Shown here one piece after another: positions 7,511 through 14,591 of a stretch of 26,151 nt of DNA. The position numbers and the translations under genes are program-made. The DNA lies in the NCBI GenBank assembly GCA_035762085.1, contig DASTPT010000122.1, forward strand, positions 1 through 26,151. The letters are read 5' to 3'. This stretch comes from HRBIN12 sp035762085 (GTDB lineage: Bacteria; Actinomycetota; UBA4738; HRBIN12). Positions within the stretch are counted from its first letter, which is position 1. Each line of letters begins with the position of its first letter. Below the pieces are notes generated by a model, which worked only from the letters and a program-made list of their open reading frames with translations, did no database searches and was not told the DNA's origin.

Positions 7511-8028
7511 CCGGTCGAGGGGCGTAGGCGCGGGAGCCACCTCGGGACCTCACGGACGTACGCCTCGTAGTCGGCGCCGAAGCGACGCCGCAGCCCGGGC
7601 TCCTCGACGAAGACCACCGCCAGGTGCCACAAGGCCCACGCCACGGCGGTGTAGAGCAGGAGCGCGTGCGAGCGGAACGCCACGGCCTCGCCGAGCAGGA
7701 TCGCCACGCCGCCCAGGTACATCGGGTTCCTTACGTGCGCGTACAGCCGACCGCTCACCAGCCGACGGGGCGGGTCGTACGGCGCGGCCGTCCCCGAGCC
7801 CCGGACGACGAAGTCGAGCGCGCACACCAGCATCACTGCGGCGCCGAACACGATCAGCGCGATGCCCACGACCCGCGACGCGTCGGACGCGGCCGACCAG
7901 CGCGCGTCGCTCGAGCGCAGCACGAGGATCGGCCCGAGCACGAACACCGACCCCGGCACGACCACGGCGAACAGGAGGGTCCGCAGCAGGAGCGAGACGA
8001 GGCGCCACGGTCGTCCTCGGTCCCCCAC
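7480..8028 (-). CDS. Isoprenylcysteine carboxyl methyltransferase-like (ICMT/PEMT) membrane protein
   Basis: About 182 residues with four hydrophobic segments. The C-terminal half carries the ICMT/PEMT signature: GRLYAHVRNPMYLGG, where H-x-R-N-P contacts S-adenosylmethionine, and then VFVEEPGLRRRFGADYEAY. Bacterial members methylate varied small or lipid substrates and are rarely characterised. Prenylated CAAX proteins are not expected here, so the substrate is unknown. The start is uncertain: GTG 8028 is taken because GGGAGA lies 10 nt upstream and the first membrane helix begins soon after, while GTG 8046 and TTG 8037 are in the same frame. It is divergent from the histidine kinase and converges with the papain-like-fold gene, overlapping it by 31 bp. 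Confidence 0.82.
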   Translation of the reverse strand: MGDRGRPWRLVSLLLRTLLFAVVVPGSVFVLGPILVLRSSDARWSAASDASRVVGIALIVFGAAVMLVCALDFVVRGSGTAAPYDPPRRLVSGRLYAHVRNPMYLGGVAILLGEAVAFRSHALLLYTAVAWALWHLAVVFVEEPGLRRRFGADYEAYVREVPRWLPRLRPSTGYAGGGIEGE

Positions 8029-8089
8029 GGGTCGCAAGTCTCCCACGACGCGGCCGTGCCCTGGTGCGGGCGCTCGGGCGCGGCGCGCG

Positions 8090-8095
8090 TACCAT
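8090..8095 (+). promoter_or_regulatory. -10 hexamer TACCAT, leaderless start of the histidine kinase gene
   Basis: TACCAT ends 6 nt before GTG 8102, with no ribosome site between. This spacing fixes GTG 8102 as the start over upstream in-frame codons, which would encode an Arg/Pro-rich non-conserved extension. Confidence 0.5.
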
Positions 8096-8101
8096 CCGCG
8101 C

Positions 8102-9385
8102 GTGGAACGGCGGCTGGGCTCGGTGCCTCGGGCGGTGCTGACGTTCGCCCTGCTCGGGCTCGTCGTGCTGCTGCTCGTCGGCGTGACCGGCGTCCTGGTG
8201 CTCCGGCGGCTCGCGACGGACCAGGCGATCTCGCAGGCGCGGGACTTCACGGCGTTCGCGGCCTCCGTCGTCGAGCGCCGGCTGGACGACGGCCTCCTCA
8301 CCGGCGACGCCGACGCCAGCCTGGCCGTCGCGAACGTCGTGACAGCGGTGGTCGACGACCCGGTCGTCCGCGTGAAGATCTGGACGGCGGACGGCGAGAT
8401 CGTCTACTCGGACGAGTCCGAGCTGATCGGAGAGCGCTACCGGCTGGGCGAGGACGAGCTCGAGGCGATCGAGGCGGGCGGCGTCACCGCCGAGGTCTCG
8501 GACCTCTCGAAGCCGGAGAACCGGTTCGAACGGAGGTACGGCGACCTCGTGGAGGTCTACACGTCGATCCGGACGCCGGGGGGCGAGCGCCTGCTGTTCG
8601 AGACGTACCAGCGGTCCTCGAGCATCCAGGCGAGCGAGGCCGACCTCCTCGCGACGTTCGCCCCGGTGCTCGTCGTGGCGCTCCTCGCGTTCGCCGCGAT
8701 CGAGATCCCACTCGCGTGGGCGCTCGCGCGTCGCGTCCGCGGCGCGCAGCTGGACCGCGAGCGGTTCCTGCAGCGGGCGGTCGACGCCTCGGACCGGGAG
8801 CGCCGGCGGATCGCCGGGGACCTGCACGACGGGCCGGTGCAGGACCTGGCCGGCCTCGCGATGGGCCTGTCCGCCGCGGCCGAGCGCTCGGACGAGCCCG
8901 AGCGCTCGACGCTCGCCGAGGCCGCCGCCGCCACCCGAGCCAGCATCCGCACGCTCCGCTCCGCCGTCGTCGGCGTCTATCCGCCGAACCTCCAGCAGGC
9001 CGGCCTCGGGCCGGCGCTGTCGGACCTGACCGCGCGGCTCCAGCAGGAGGGGCTAGAGGTCGCGCTCGAGGTCACGAACGAGCGGTTCGACCCCGAGGTC
9101 GACGGGCTCCTGTACCGCGCGTGCCAGGAGGCGCTCCGCAACGTCGAGGCGCACGCCCACGCGAACCACGTGCGGGTCTCGGTCCGGCGCGAGGGCACGA
9201 TCGCCGTGCTCGAGGTCGCCGACGACGGCCGCGGGGTCGCCGCCGCCGAGGTCGCGCGCGCCCGGGACGAGGGGCACATGGGTCTGCAGATCCTCGAGGA
9301 GCTCGTGCGCGACGCCGGCGGCACGCTGCGGATCGCACCGGCCGACGGGGGCGGTACCGTGGTTCGCGTGGAGGCACCGGCGTGA
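8102..9385 (+). CDS. NarL-type (HisKA_3) sensor histidine kinase
   Basis: 427 residues. A transmembrane helix at about residues 10-33 is followed by an extracytoplasmic sensor of about 150 residues (about 37-182; it contains VKIWTADGEIVYSDES, as in dCache/PAS-like sensors). A second helix lies at about 183-205. A short coiled linker leads to the HisKA_3 dimerisation domain with phospho-accepting H242 in RRRIAGDLHDGPVQDLAG. The HATPase_c domain follows, with N-box ACQEALRNVEAHA, G1 box VADDGRG and G2-like EGHMGL. It should autophosphorylate and pass phosphate to the regulator encoded next, whose GTG overlaps this stop (GTGA, 9382-9385). No GAF or heme-binding domain of the DosS type is present, so the signal is probably extracytoplasmic and is unknown. 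Confidence 0.93.
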   Translation: MERRLGSVPRAVLTFALLGLVVLLLVGVTGVLVLRRLATDQAISQARDFTAFAASVVERRLDDGLLTGDADASLAVANVVTAVVDDPVVRVKIWTADGEIVYSDESELIGERYRLGEDELEAIEAGGVTAEVSDLSKPENRFERRYGDLVEVYTSIRTPGGERLLFETYQRSSSIQASEADLLATFAPVLVVALLAFAAIEIPLAWALARRVRGAQLDRERFLQRAVDASDRERRRIAGDLHDGPVQDLAGLAMGLSAAAERSDEPERSTLAEAAAATRASIRTLRSAVVGVYPPNLQQAGLGPALSDLTARLQQEGLEVALEVTNERFDPEVDGLLYRACQEALRNVEAHAHANHVRVSVRREGTIAVLEVADDGRGVAAAEVARARDEGHMGLQILEELVRDAGGTLRIAPADGGGTVVRVEAPA

Positions 9386-10011
9386 CGATCCGCGTGGCGC
9401 TCGCGGACGACCACCGCGTCGTGCGGGTCGGTCTCGAGCAGCTCCTGCGCACGTTCGACGACGTCGAGCTCGTCGGCTCGGCCGATGGGGGTGAGGCCGC
9501 CGTCGCACTCGTCGTGACCGAGCGCCCGGACGTCCTGCTCCTGGATCTGTCGATGCCCGACCTCGACGGCGTCGAGGTCACCCGCCGACTCGCCGACCAG
9601 CCGCTCGAGACCCGCATCGTCGTGTTCACGTCGTTCTCGGACCGCGAGCGGATCGTCCAGGCGCTCGACGCCGGCGCGATCGGATACCTCCTGAAGGACG
9701 CCGAGCCGGAGGAGATCCACGCGGCGATCCGCGCGGCCTCGCGGGGCGAGGCCCCCCTCGCGCCGAAGGCGGCCGCGGCGCTGCTCGCCGACCGAGCCAC
9801 GCGACCACCGGCCGTGGAGCTCACGCCGCGCGAGCGCGAGGTGCTCGCGCTCGTGGTGGCCGGGCACCCGAACAAGCAGATCGCCCGGCGCCTGGGCATC
9901 AGCGAGAAGACGGTGAAGGGCCACCTCACGAACCTGTTCCAGCGGATCGGCGTGCAGGACCGCACCCAGGCCGCCCTGTGGGCCGAGCGGACGGGCGCGC
10001 TCCGGTACTAG
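9382..10011 (+). CDS. NarL/FixJ-family response regulator
   Basis: 209 residues. The receiver domain (1-120) has the acidic pair D9-D10, phospho-acceptor D55 in LLLDLSMPD, a Thr/Ser in VVFTSFS, and K105 in YLLKDAEP. A linker of about 25 residues leads to a LuxR-type HTH (about 145-205) with LTPREREVLALVVAGHPNKQIARRLGISEK and TVKGHLTNLFQRIG. Translation is coupled to the kinase through the 4-nt GTGA overlap. The stop codon touches the first of two repeated GGGAC/GTCCC elements that precede the next two genes. DosR/DevR, a member of the same NarL family, binds GGGAC-N4-GTCCC. It is therefore a reasonable inference, not a demonstrated fact, that this protein binds those elements. Confidence 0.94.
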   Translation: MTIRVALADDHRVVRVGLEQLLRTFDDVELVGSADGGEAAVALVVTERPDVLLLDLSMPDLDGVEVTRRLADQPLETRIVVFTSFSDRERIVQALDAGAIGYLLKDAEPEEIHAAIRAASRGEAPLAPKAAAALLADRATRPPAVELTPREREVLALVVAGHPNKQIARRLGISEKTVKGHLTNLFQRIGVQDRTQAALWAERTGALRY

Positions 10012-10043
10012 GTCCCGGGACCGAAGTCCCGTTGCCGCGGGAC
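10010..10043 (+). promoter_or_regulatory. DosR/DevR-box-like element 1 (four GTCCC/GGGAC half-sites)
   Basis: Half-sites are GTCCC 10012-10016, GGGAC 10017-10021, GTCCC 10026-10030 and GGGAC 10039-10043. The middle pair forms GGGAC-CGAA-GTCCC, matching the DosR/DevR core in half-site and 4-nt spacer. Its centre (10023.5) lies about 43 bp before the predicted transcript start at the ATG of the first secreted-protein gene, the position of a class II activator site. The last pair could also form a 6-bp-stem hairpin, so a terminator after the regulator gene is the main alternative; no T-tract follows. Confidence 0.6.
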
Positions 10044-10054
10044 GTCCGCGCGCC

Positions 10055-10060
10055 CACGCT
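10055..10060 (+). promoter_or_regulatory. Weak -10-like hexamer CACGCT
   Basis: CACGCT ends 6 nt before ATG 10067, the same spacing as the leaderless TANNNT promoters but with the first T replaced by C. A weak -10 24 bp after a DosR-like box is what an activator-dependent promoter would look like. Confidence 0.35.
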
Positions 10061-10066
10061 GGACCC

Positions 10067-10447
10067 ATGCGGATCTTGCGGGTGGTCGCGGTCCTCGCGC
10101 TCGTCGGCGCGTTCGCGCTCGGGGCGACGCCCGCGCTCGCAACCCGAGACGCGCGCGGGTCGTGCTCGGGCGGGCCGAGCGAGTGGCGCCTGACCGTCGG
10201 GCGCGAGGACGATCGCACGCTGCGGATCCGGTACCGCATCGAGGACGGCGAGCCCGACCAAGCGTGGCAGCTCTTCATCTCGGATGACGGCGTCCGCGTG
10301 TACGCCGGCACGAAGGCGTCGAACGACGAGGGACGCGTCCGCGTCCGCCGACTGACCGCCGACCGCCCCGGCCGCGACCGGATCGAGGCCGCCGGCGTGA
10401 ACCTGGAGACCGGCGAGTCCTGCTCGGGACGCGTCACCGTCCGCTGA
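10067..10447 (+). CDS. Small secreted protein of unknown function, paralogue 1
   Basis: 126 residues. A classical signal peptide (MRILRVV, hydrophobic core, ATPALA) has a likely cleavage site after residue 25. The mature part is about 100 residues, charged and beta-rich by appearance, with one cysteine near its start (RGSCSG) and one near its end (TGESCSG), probably a disulfide tying the termini of a small beta-sandwich. The family is not recognised. It is clearly paralogous to the next gene: shared RGSCSG, W-x-L, a central Trp, G-x-R-V/I-Y/F and TGE-x-C, roughly one third identical by eye. Its position directly behind a two-component system and the DosR-like box suggest it is a regulon member. 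Confidence 0.75.
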   Translation: MRILRVVAVLALVGAFALGATPALATRDARGSCSGGPSEWRLTVGREDDRTLRIRYRIEDGEPDQAWQLFISDDGVRVYAGTKASNDEGRVRVRRLTADRPGRDRIEAAGVNLETGESCSGRVTVR

Positions 10448-10482
10448 AGGTCCCGGGACGGTCGTCCCGTTGTGGTCGGGAC
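10448..10482 (+). promoter_or_regulatory. DosR/DevR-box-like element 2
   Basis: It begins right after the stop of paralogue 1. Over its first 25 bp it matches element 1 at 22 positions, the differences lying in the 4-nt spacer. Half-sites are GTCCC 10450-10454, GGGAC 10455-10459, GTCCC 10464-10468 and GGGAC 10478-10482. The core GGGAC-GGTC-GTCCC lies 25 bp before a -10-like GAACCT (10494-10499), against 24 bp in element 1. Confidence 0.6.
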
Positions 10483-10493
10483 CGAGGAGCGAC

Positions 10494-10540
10494 GAACCTT
10501 GTCGCATCCGCCGGATCGGCCGGCGGCGAGACCGAGGAGG
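10494..10540 (+). promoter_or_regulatory. Weak -10-like GAACCT and Shine-Dalgarno of secreted paralogue 2
   Basis: GAACCT (10494-10499) predicts a start near 10506 and a leader of about 40 nt. It ends in a strong GAGGAGG ribosome site (10534-10540), 5 nt before ATG 10546. Unlike paralogue 1, this gene would not be leaderless. Confidence 0.35.
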
Positions 10541-10545
10541 TCGGG

Positions 10546-10932
10546 ATGATCAAGCGGATCGCAGCGGTGGCCCTCGCCGGCGCGCTCGCCCTGTCCGTGG
10601 CCGGAGCCATGCCCGCGGCGGCCAAGGACGGCGACGTGATCAAGCGTGGGTCGTGCAGCGGGAGCGCGGACTGGAAGCTCAAGCTCTCGCCCGAGGACGG
10701 CAGGATCGAGGTCGAGTACGAGGTCGACTCGAACGTGAACGGTCAGACATGGAAGGTCAAGCTCTTCAAGAACGGCGACCGGATCTTCCGCGGCACGCGC
10801 ACGACGAAGGCGCCGAGCGGCTCGTTCGAGGTCCGCGTGGTGACCTCGGACCCGGCGGGCACGGACACGATCCGTGGCAAGGCGGTCAACGTCGCGACCG
10901 GCGAGGCGTGCCGGGGCACGGCCTCGTTCTAG
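10546..10932 (+). CDS. Small secreted protein of unknown function, paralogue 2
   Basis: 128 residues. A signal peptide (MIKRIAAVALAG...) with an AAA-K-D cleavage site after about residue 26 precedes a mature domain of about 100 residues. It has the same two-cysteine framework as paralogue 1: RGSCSGSADWKL at the start and TGEACRG at the end. The middle contains IEVEYEV, a tryptophan, and RIFRGTRTTKA. It is richer in lysine than most proteins here. The family is unrecognised, and a small beta-sandwich exported to the cell surface is the likely form. The gene is followed by a strong hairpin terminator, so the kinase-regulator-paralogue block ends here. Confidence 0.76.
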   Translation: MIKRIAAVALAGALALSVAGAMPAAAKDGDVIKRGSCSGSADWKLKLSPEDGRIEVEYEVDSNVNGQTWKVKLFKNGDRIFRGTRTTKAPSGSFEVRVVTSDPAGTDTIRGKAVNVATGEACRGTASF

Positions 10933-10952
10933 GACCCGAGGTAGCTCTTCTG

Positions 10953-10980
10953 GGAGGGGACGCCCGCGGGCGTCCCCTCC
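10953..10980 (+). terminator. Perfect 28-bp palindromic hairpin, transcription terminator
   Basis: A perfect inverted repeat folds as a 12-bp GC-rich stem (GGAGGGGACGCC/GGCGTCCCCTCC) with a CGCG loop, 20 bp after the stop of paralogue 2. There is no long T-tract (TCCGTCTG follows), as is common in high-GC actinobacteria. It insulates the next promoter, which starts 11 bp later. Confidence 0.75.
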
Positions 10981-10991
10981 TCCGTCTGCGG

Positions 10992-10997
10992 TAACGT
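10992..10997 (+). promoter_or_regulatory. -10 hexamer TAACGT of the second cyclase gene
   Basis: TAACGT ends 7 nt before ATG 11005, the spacing seen at leaderless starts in this window. That ATG opens a 7-codon uORF and not the cyclase frame, whose GTG is 20 nt further on. Confidence 0.5.
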
Positions 10998-11004
10998 CAG
11001 ACGC

Positions 11005-11028
11005 ATGGTGCGGGGACGTCGGTCGTGA
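11005..11028 (+). CDS. Putative 7-codon leaderless upstream ORF (MVRGRRS)
   Basis: ATG 11005 lies 7 nt after the TAACGT hexamer and reads seven codons before TGA 11026-11028. The stop overlaps the GTG start (11025-11027) of the cyclase gene as GTGA. A ribosome that loads on the leaderless 5' end would finish exactly at the cyclase start and could re-initiate there. The peptide is short and basic, and the coding call is positional only. Confidence 0.35.
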   Translation: MVRGRRS

Positions 11029-14000
11029 CGGCCTGTTCCACCTGCGGCACCGAGAACGACGCCGGCCGCAAGTTCTGCATGGAGTGCGGCGCCTCCCTCA
11101 GTCCCGCGTGCCCCGCCTGCGGCACGAGCAACGCCGCGGCCGCGAAGTTCTGCGGGGAGTGCGGTTCGCCGTTGGCCCAGCCCGCGCCCGTTCCCGCGGC
11201 CGCCGGAACCCCTCCGACCGAGCACGTGTCCGAGCGGCGGCTCGTCACGGTGCTGTTCGCGGACCTCGTCGGGTTCACGACGCTGTCGGAGTCCCGCGAT
11301 GCGGAGGAGGTGCGCGATCTCCTCTCGCGCTACTTCGACACCTGCCGAACGGTGATCGCTCGGTTCGGGGGCACCGTCGAGAAGTTCATCGGCGACGCGG
11401 TGATGGCGGTCTGGGGAACGCCCGTCGCGACGGAGGACGACGCGGAGCGGGCGGTCCGAGCAGCGCTCGACCTGACCGCGGCGGTCGGGGCCCTGAGCGA
11501 CGAGCTGCGCGCACCCGACCTCGCGGTCAGGGCCGGCGTCCTGACCGGTGAGGCCGCGGTGAACCTCGCCGCGGTCGGCGAGGGCATGGTCGCCGGCGAC
11601 CTGGTCAACACCGCCAGCCGGATCCAGTCGGCCGCGCCTCCGGGGGCCGTCTTCGTCGGTGAGGCGACCCGGCGCGCGACGGAGGCGTCGTTCGTGTACG
11701 AGGACGCCGGCACGTTCGAGCTGAAGGGCAAGTCCGGCCTCGTGCCGCTGTGGCGAGCCGTACGCGTGATCGGCGGCGTCCGCGGCACGCTGAAGTCCGT
11801 CGGTCTCGAGCCGCCGTTCGTCGGACGAGAGCGCGAGCTCCGGATGGTGAAGGAGCTGTTCCACGCCTCGGCGGACGAGCGGACGGCCCACCTCGTCTCG
11901 GTGCTCGGCATCGCGGGGATCGGGAAGTCCCGGCTCGCATGGGAGTTCTTCAAGTACTTCGACGGCCTGGCCGACGACACGTTCTGGCATCGCGGCCGCT
12001 GCCTGTCCTACGGCGACGGCGTCACGTACTGGGCCCTCGCCGAGATGGTGAAGATGCGGTGCCGGATCTCGGAGGACGAGGGTCCGTCCACGGCGGCCGA
12101 GAAGCTCCAGGCTGCGCTCCAGGAGTACGTCCCCGATCCCGACGAGCGGCGGTGGATCGAACCGCGACTCGCGCACCTGCTGGGCCTCGACGATCGAGCG
12201 GGGATCGCCAGGGAGGACCTGTTCGCGGGCTGGCGGCTGTTCTTCGAGCGCTTGGCCGAGCAACTCCCGGTGGTGATGGTGTTCGAGGACATGCAGTGGG
12301 CCGACAGCGCGCTGCTCGACTTCATCGAGTACCTGCTCGAGTGGTCCAGGGTCTGTCCGCTCTTCGTGATGACGCTCGCGCGCCCAGAGATGACCGAGCG
12401 GCGGCCGACCTGGGGGGCGGGGGAGCGGAACTTCACGTCCCTGTACCTCGACCCCCTGCCCGATGACCGGATGCGCGACCTGCTCTCCGGACTCGTCGCG
12501 GACCTCCCCGACGACACGACCGAGCGCATCCTGCAGCGGGCCGCGGGCGTCCCGCTGTACGCGGTCGAGACGGTCCGGATGCTCCTCGACCGAGGCCTCC
12601 TGGTGCAGGACGGCCCCGTCTACCGCCCGACCGGTCCGATCGAGACCCTCGACGTCCCCGAGACGCTGCACGCCCTGATCGCGGCTCGGCTCGACGGGCT
12701 CTCGGGGGAGGAGCGGCGGGCGGTGCAGGACGCGTCGGTGCTCGGCAAGTCGTTCTTCAAGGGCGGGCTCGCGTCGGTCTCGGGTCTCGGCGCGGAGGAG
12801 ATCGATCGCATCCTCGCGTCGCTGGTGCGCAAGGAGATCCTCTCGTTGCAGGCCGATCCCCGGTCGCCGGAGCGCGGCCAGTACGGGTTCCTCCAGGACG
12901 TGCTGCGGTCGGTCGCGTACGAGACGCTCTCGAAGAGGGAGCGGAAGGTCAAGCACCTCGCCGCGGGCGCGTTCCTCGAAGAGAGCTCGGCCGACGAGGA
13001 CGAGGTCGCCGAGGTCGTCTCGGCGCATTACGTCGCGGCCTACGACGTAGCGCCTGAGGCGGAGGACGCGCCAACGATCCGGGCCAAGGCGGCCGCGCTG
13101 CTCACGAAGGCCGGCGAGCACGCCGCCTCGCTCGCCGCCTCCGCGGAGGCGCAGCGGTACTTCGAGCGGGCGCTCGACCTGACGGACGACGCCCTCTCGC
13201 TCGCCGGTCTTCACGAACGCGCCGGCCAGATGGCACGCCGCGCCGGCGACTTCGAGACCGCGCGACAACACTTCGAGACTGCCATCGAGCTGTTCCGATC
13301 GATCGGGCTGTCGCACGCCGCCGCTCGCGTGTCCGCCGCGCTCGCCGAGGTCCGCTGGATGGCTGGGGAGATCGGACCCGCGCTGGAGCAGATGCAGGCC
13401 GCGTTCGACGTGCTCGCCGGCGAGGAGCAGGACGAGGACCTCGCCATCCTCGCGGCGCAGATCGGCAGGCTCCTGTACTTCACGGGACGCGTCGACGAGG
13501 CGCTCGAGCGGCTCGAACTCGCGCTCTCGCTCGCGGAGGCCCTCCGACTGCCGAGCGTCCTGGCCGAGGCGCTCAACACCCGCGGCATGATCCTCGCGAC
13601 ACGCGGACGGACGGAGGAGGGCACCCTGCTGCTCCGTCATGCACTGACGATCGCGCTCGAACACGAGCTTTCGATCTCGGCTCTCAGGGCGATGAACAAC
13701 ATCGGGGCGTTCGAGGGTCAGGCCGACCGGTGGGAGAGCGTGATCGACTACTCGAGCAGGGGACTCGAGCTCGCGCGGCGGGTCGGGGACCGATTCTGGG
13801 AGCAGTCGTTCCTGCTCGGATCCATGGAGGAGCTCACCTACCTCGGCCGATGGGACGAGGTCGAGGCCGCGCTTCAGGCGATGCCCCCGATCGATGAGAT
13901 GCCCGAGCAGCTCCGGTTGAACGTGTGGTCCGCCGTTCCGATGCTCGTGCTCCGCGGCGAGCTCGAGCGGGCTCGCGAGCTCCTCGGGTCCACGGAGACG

Positions 14001-14591
14001 GCCGCGACGTCGGAGGACCTGCAGGCGTGGATGGCCGCGCACCGGCTCGAGGCGATGCTGCAGCTCGCCGACGGTCATCCCGCCGAGTCGCTGGCGGCGG
14101 CGGAGAAGGTGATCGGCGCACAGGACAGCCTGGGAGAGCGGGCGCCCGAGTTCAAGGAGGGGCTCATCCGGGCCATGGAGGCGGCAACCGCCCTGCGGGA
14201 CGACGCCAAGCTCGAGGAGATCCTCGGACGGGTCGAGGCGCTTCGCCCGGGCGAGATCACGCCGCATCTGCGGGCTCAGGGCGCTCGGTTCGCCGCGCAC
14301 CTGGCGGCCATGCGCGGCGAGGCCGACATGGTCGAGGTGAGCTTCACCGCGGCGATCGCTGGCTTCGGCGACCTCTCGATGCCGTTCCACGTCGCTCTGG
14401 CGAAGCTCGAGCTCGGCGAGTGGCTGGTCGAGGAGGGACGGCCCGACGACGCCGCCGACCTGCTCGCCGAGGGACGCGAGACCTTCGAGCGCCTCCGCGC
14501 CCTGCCATCGCTCGAGCGCGTGGAGCGGGTCGAGCGGGAGATCGCTCAGGCGCCGGGGCGACCGGTGATCTCGGCCACCACGGCCGAGTAG
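11025..14591 (+). CDS. Zinc-ribbon - class III cyclase - AAA ATPase - TPR protein
   Basis: 1188 residues, complete. Two tandem zinc ribbons (about residues 4-50; CSTCGT...FCMECG and CPACGT...FCGECG) precede the cyclase domain (about 68-235). Metal aspartates are D80 (FADLVGF) and D124 (EKFIGDAVMAV), with substrate/transition-state residues in GDLVNTASR. The ATPase has Walker A GIAGIGKS (K301) and Walker B VMVFEDMQW (E421-D422). The C-terminal 550 residues are TPR-like repeats. It is likely a cytoplasmic ATPase-gated nucleotide cyclase with an unknown ligand. GTG 11025 is the only start that keeps the first cysteine pair. A 7-codon uORF ends on this start codon. Its 3' end overlaps the convergent dehydrogenase gene by 46 bp. 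It closely matches the paralogue at the window's left edge in the cyclase domain. Confidence 0.94.
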   Translation: MTACSTCGTENDAGRKFCMECGASLSPACPACGTSNAAAAKFCGECGSPLAQPAPVPAAAGTPPTEHVSERRLVTVLFADLVGFTTLSESRDAEEVRDLLSRYFDTCRTVIARFGGTVEKFIGDAVMAVWGTPVATEDDAERAVRAALDLTAAVGALSDELRAPDLAVRAGVLTGEAAVNLAAVGEGMVAGDLVNTASRIQSAAPPGAVFVGEATRRATEASFVYEDAGTFELKGKSGLVPLWRAVRVIGGVRGTLKSVGLEPPFVGRERELRMVKELFHASADERTAHLVSVLGIAGIGKSRLAWEFFKYFDGLADDTFWHRGRCLSYGDGVTYWALAEMVKMRCRISEDEGPSTAAEKLQAALQEYVPDPDERRWIEPRLAHLLGLDDRAGIAREDLFAGWRLFFERLAEQLPVVMVFEDMQWADSALLDFIEYLLEWSRVCPLFVMTLARPEMTERRPTWGAGERNFTSLYLDPLPDDRMRDLLSGLVADLPDDTTERILQRAAGVPLYAVETVRMLLDRGLLVQDGPVYRPTGPIETLDVPETLHALIAARLDGLSGEERRAVQDASVLGKSFFKGGLASVSGLGAEEIDRILASLVRKEILSLQADPRSPERGQYGFLQDVLRSVAYETLSKRERKVKHLAAGAFLEESSADEDEVAEVVSAHYVAAYDVAPEAEDAPTIRAKAAALLTKAGEHAASLAASAEAQRYFERALDLTDDALSLAGLHERAGQMARRAGDFETARQHFETAIELFRSIGLSHAAARVSAALAEVRWMAGEIGPALEQMQAAFDVLAGEEQDEDLAILAAQIGRLLYFTGRVDEALERLELALSLAEALRLPSVLAEALNTRGMILATRGRTEEGTLLLRHALTIALEHELSISALRAMNNIGAFEGQADRWESVIDYSSRGLELARRVGDRFWEQSFLLGSMEELTYLGRWDEVEAALQAMPPIDEMPEQLRLNVWSAVPMLVLRGELERARELLGSTETAATSEDLQAWMAAHRLEAMLQLADGHPAESLAAAEKVIGAQDSLGERAPEFKEGLIRAMEAATALRDDAKLEEILGRVEALRPGEITPHLRAQGARFAAHLAAMRGEADMVEVSFTAAIAGFGDLSMPFHVALAKLELGEWLVEEGRPDDAADLLAEGRETFERLRALPSLERVERVEREIAQAPGRPVISATTAE

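Noticed and set aside
10038..10043. Reading the GTCCC/GGGAC hairpin after the response regulator purely as a terminator
   Set aside because: The stem is only 6 bp, no T-tract follows, and the same 25 bp with the same distance to a -10-like sequence recurs before the next gene. It is kept as the main alternative and not as the preferred call.
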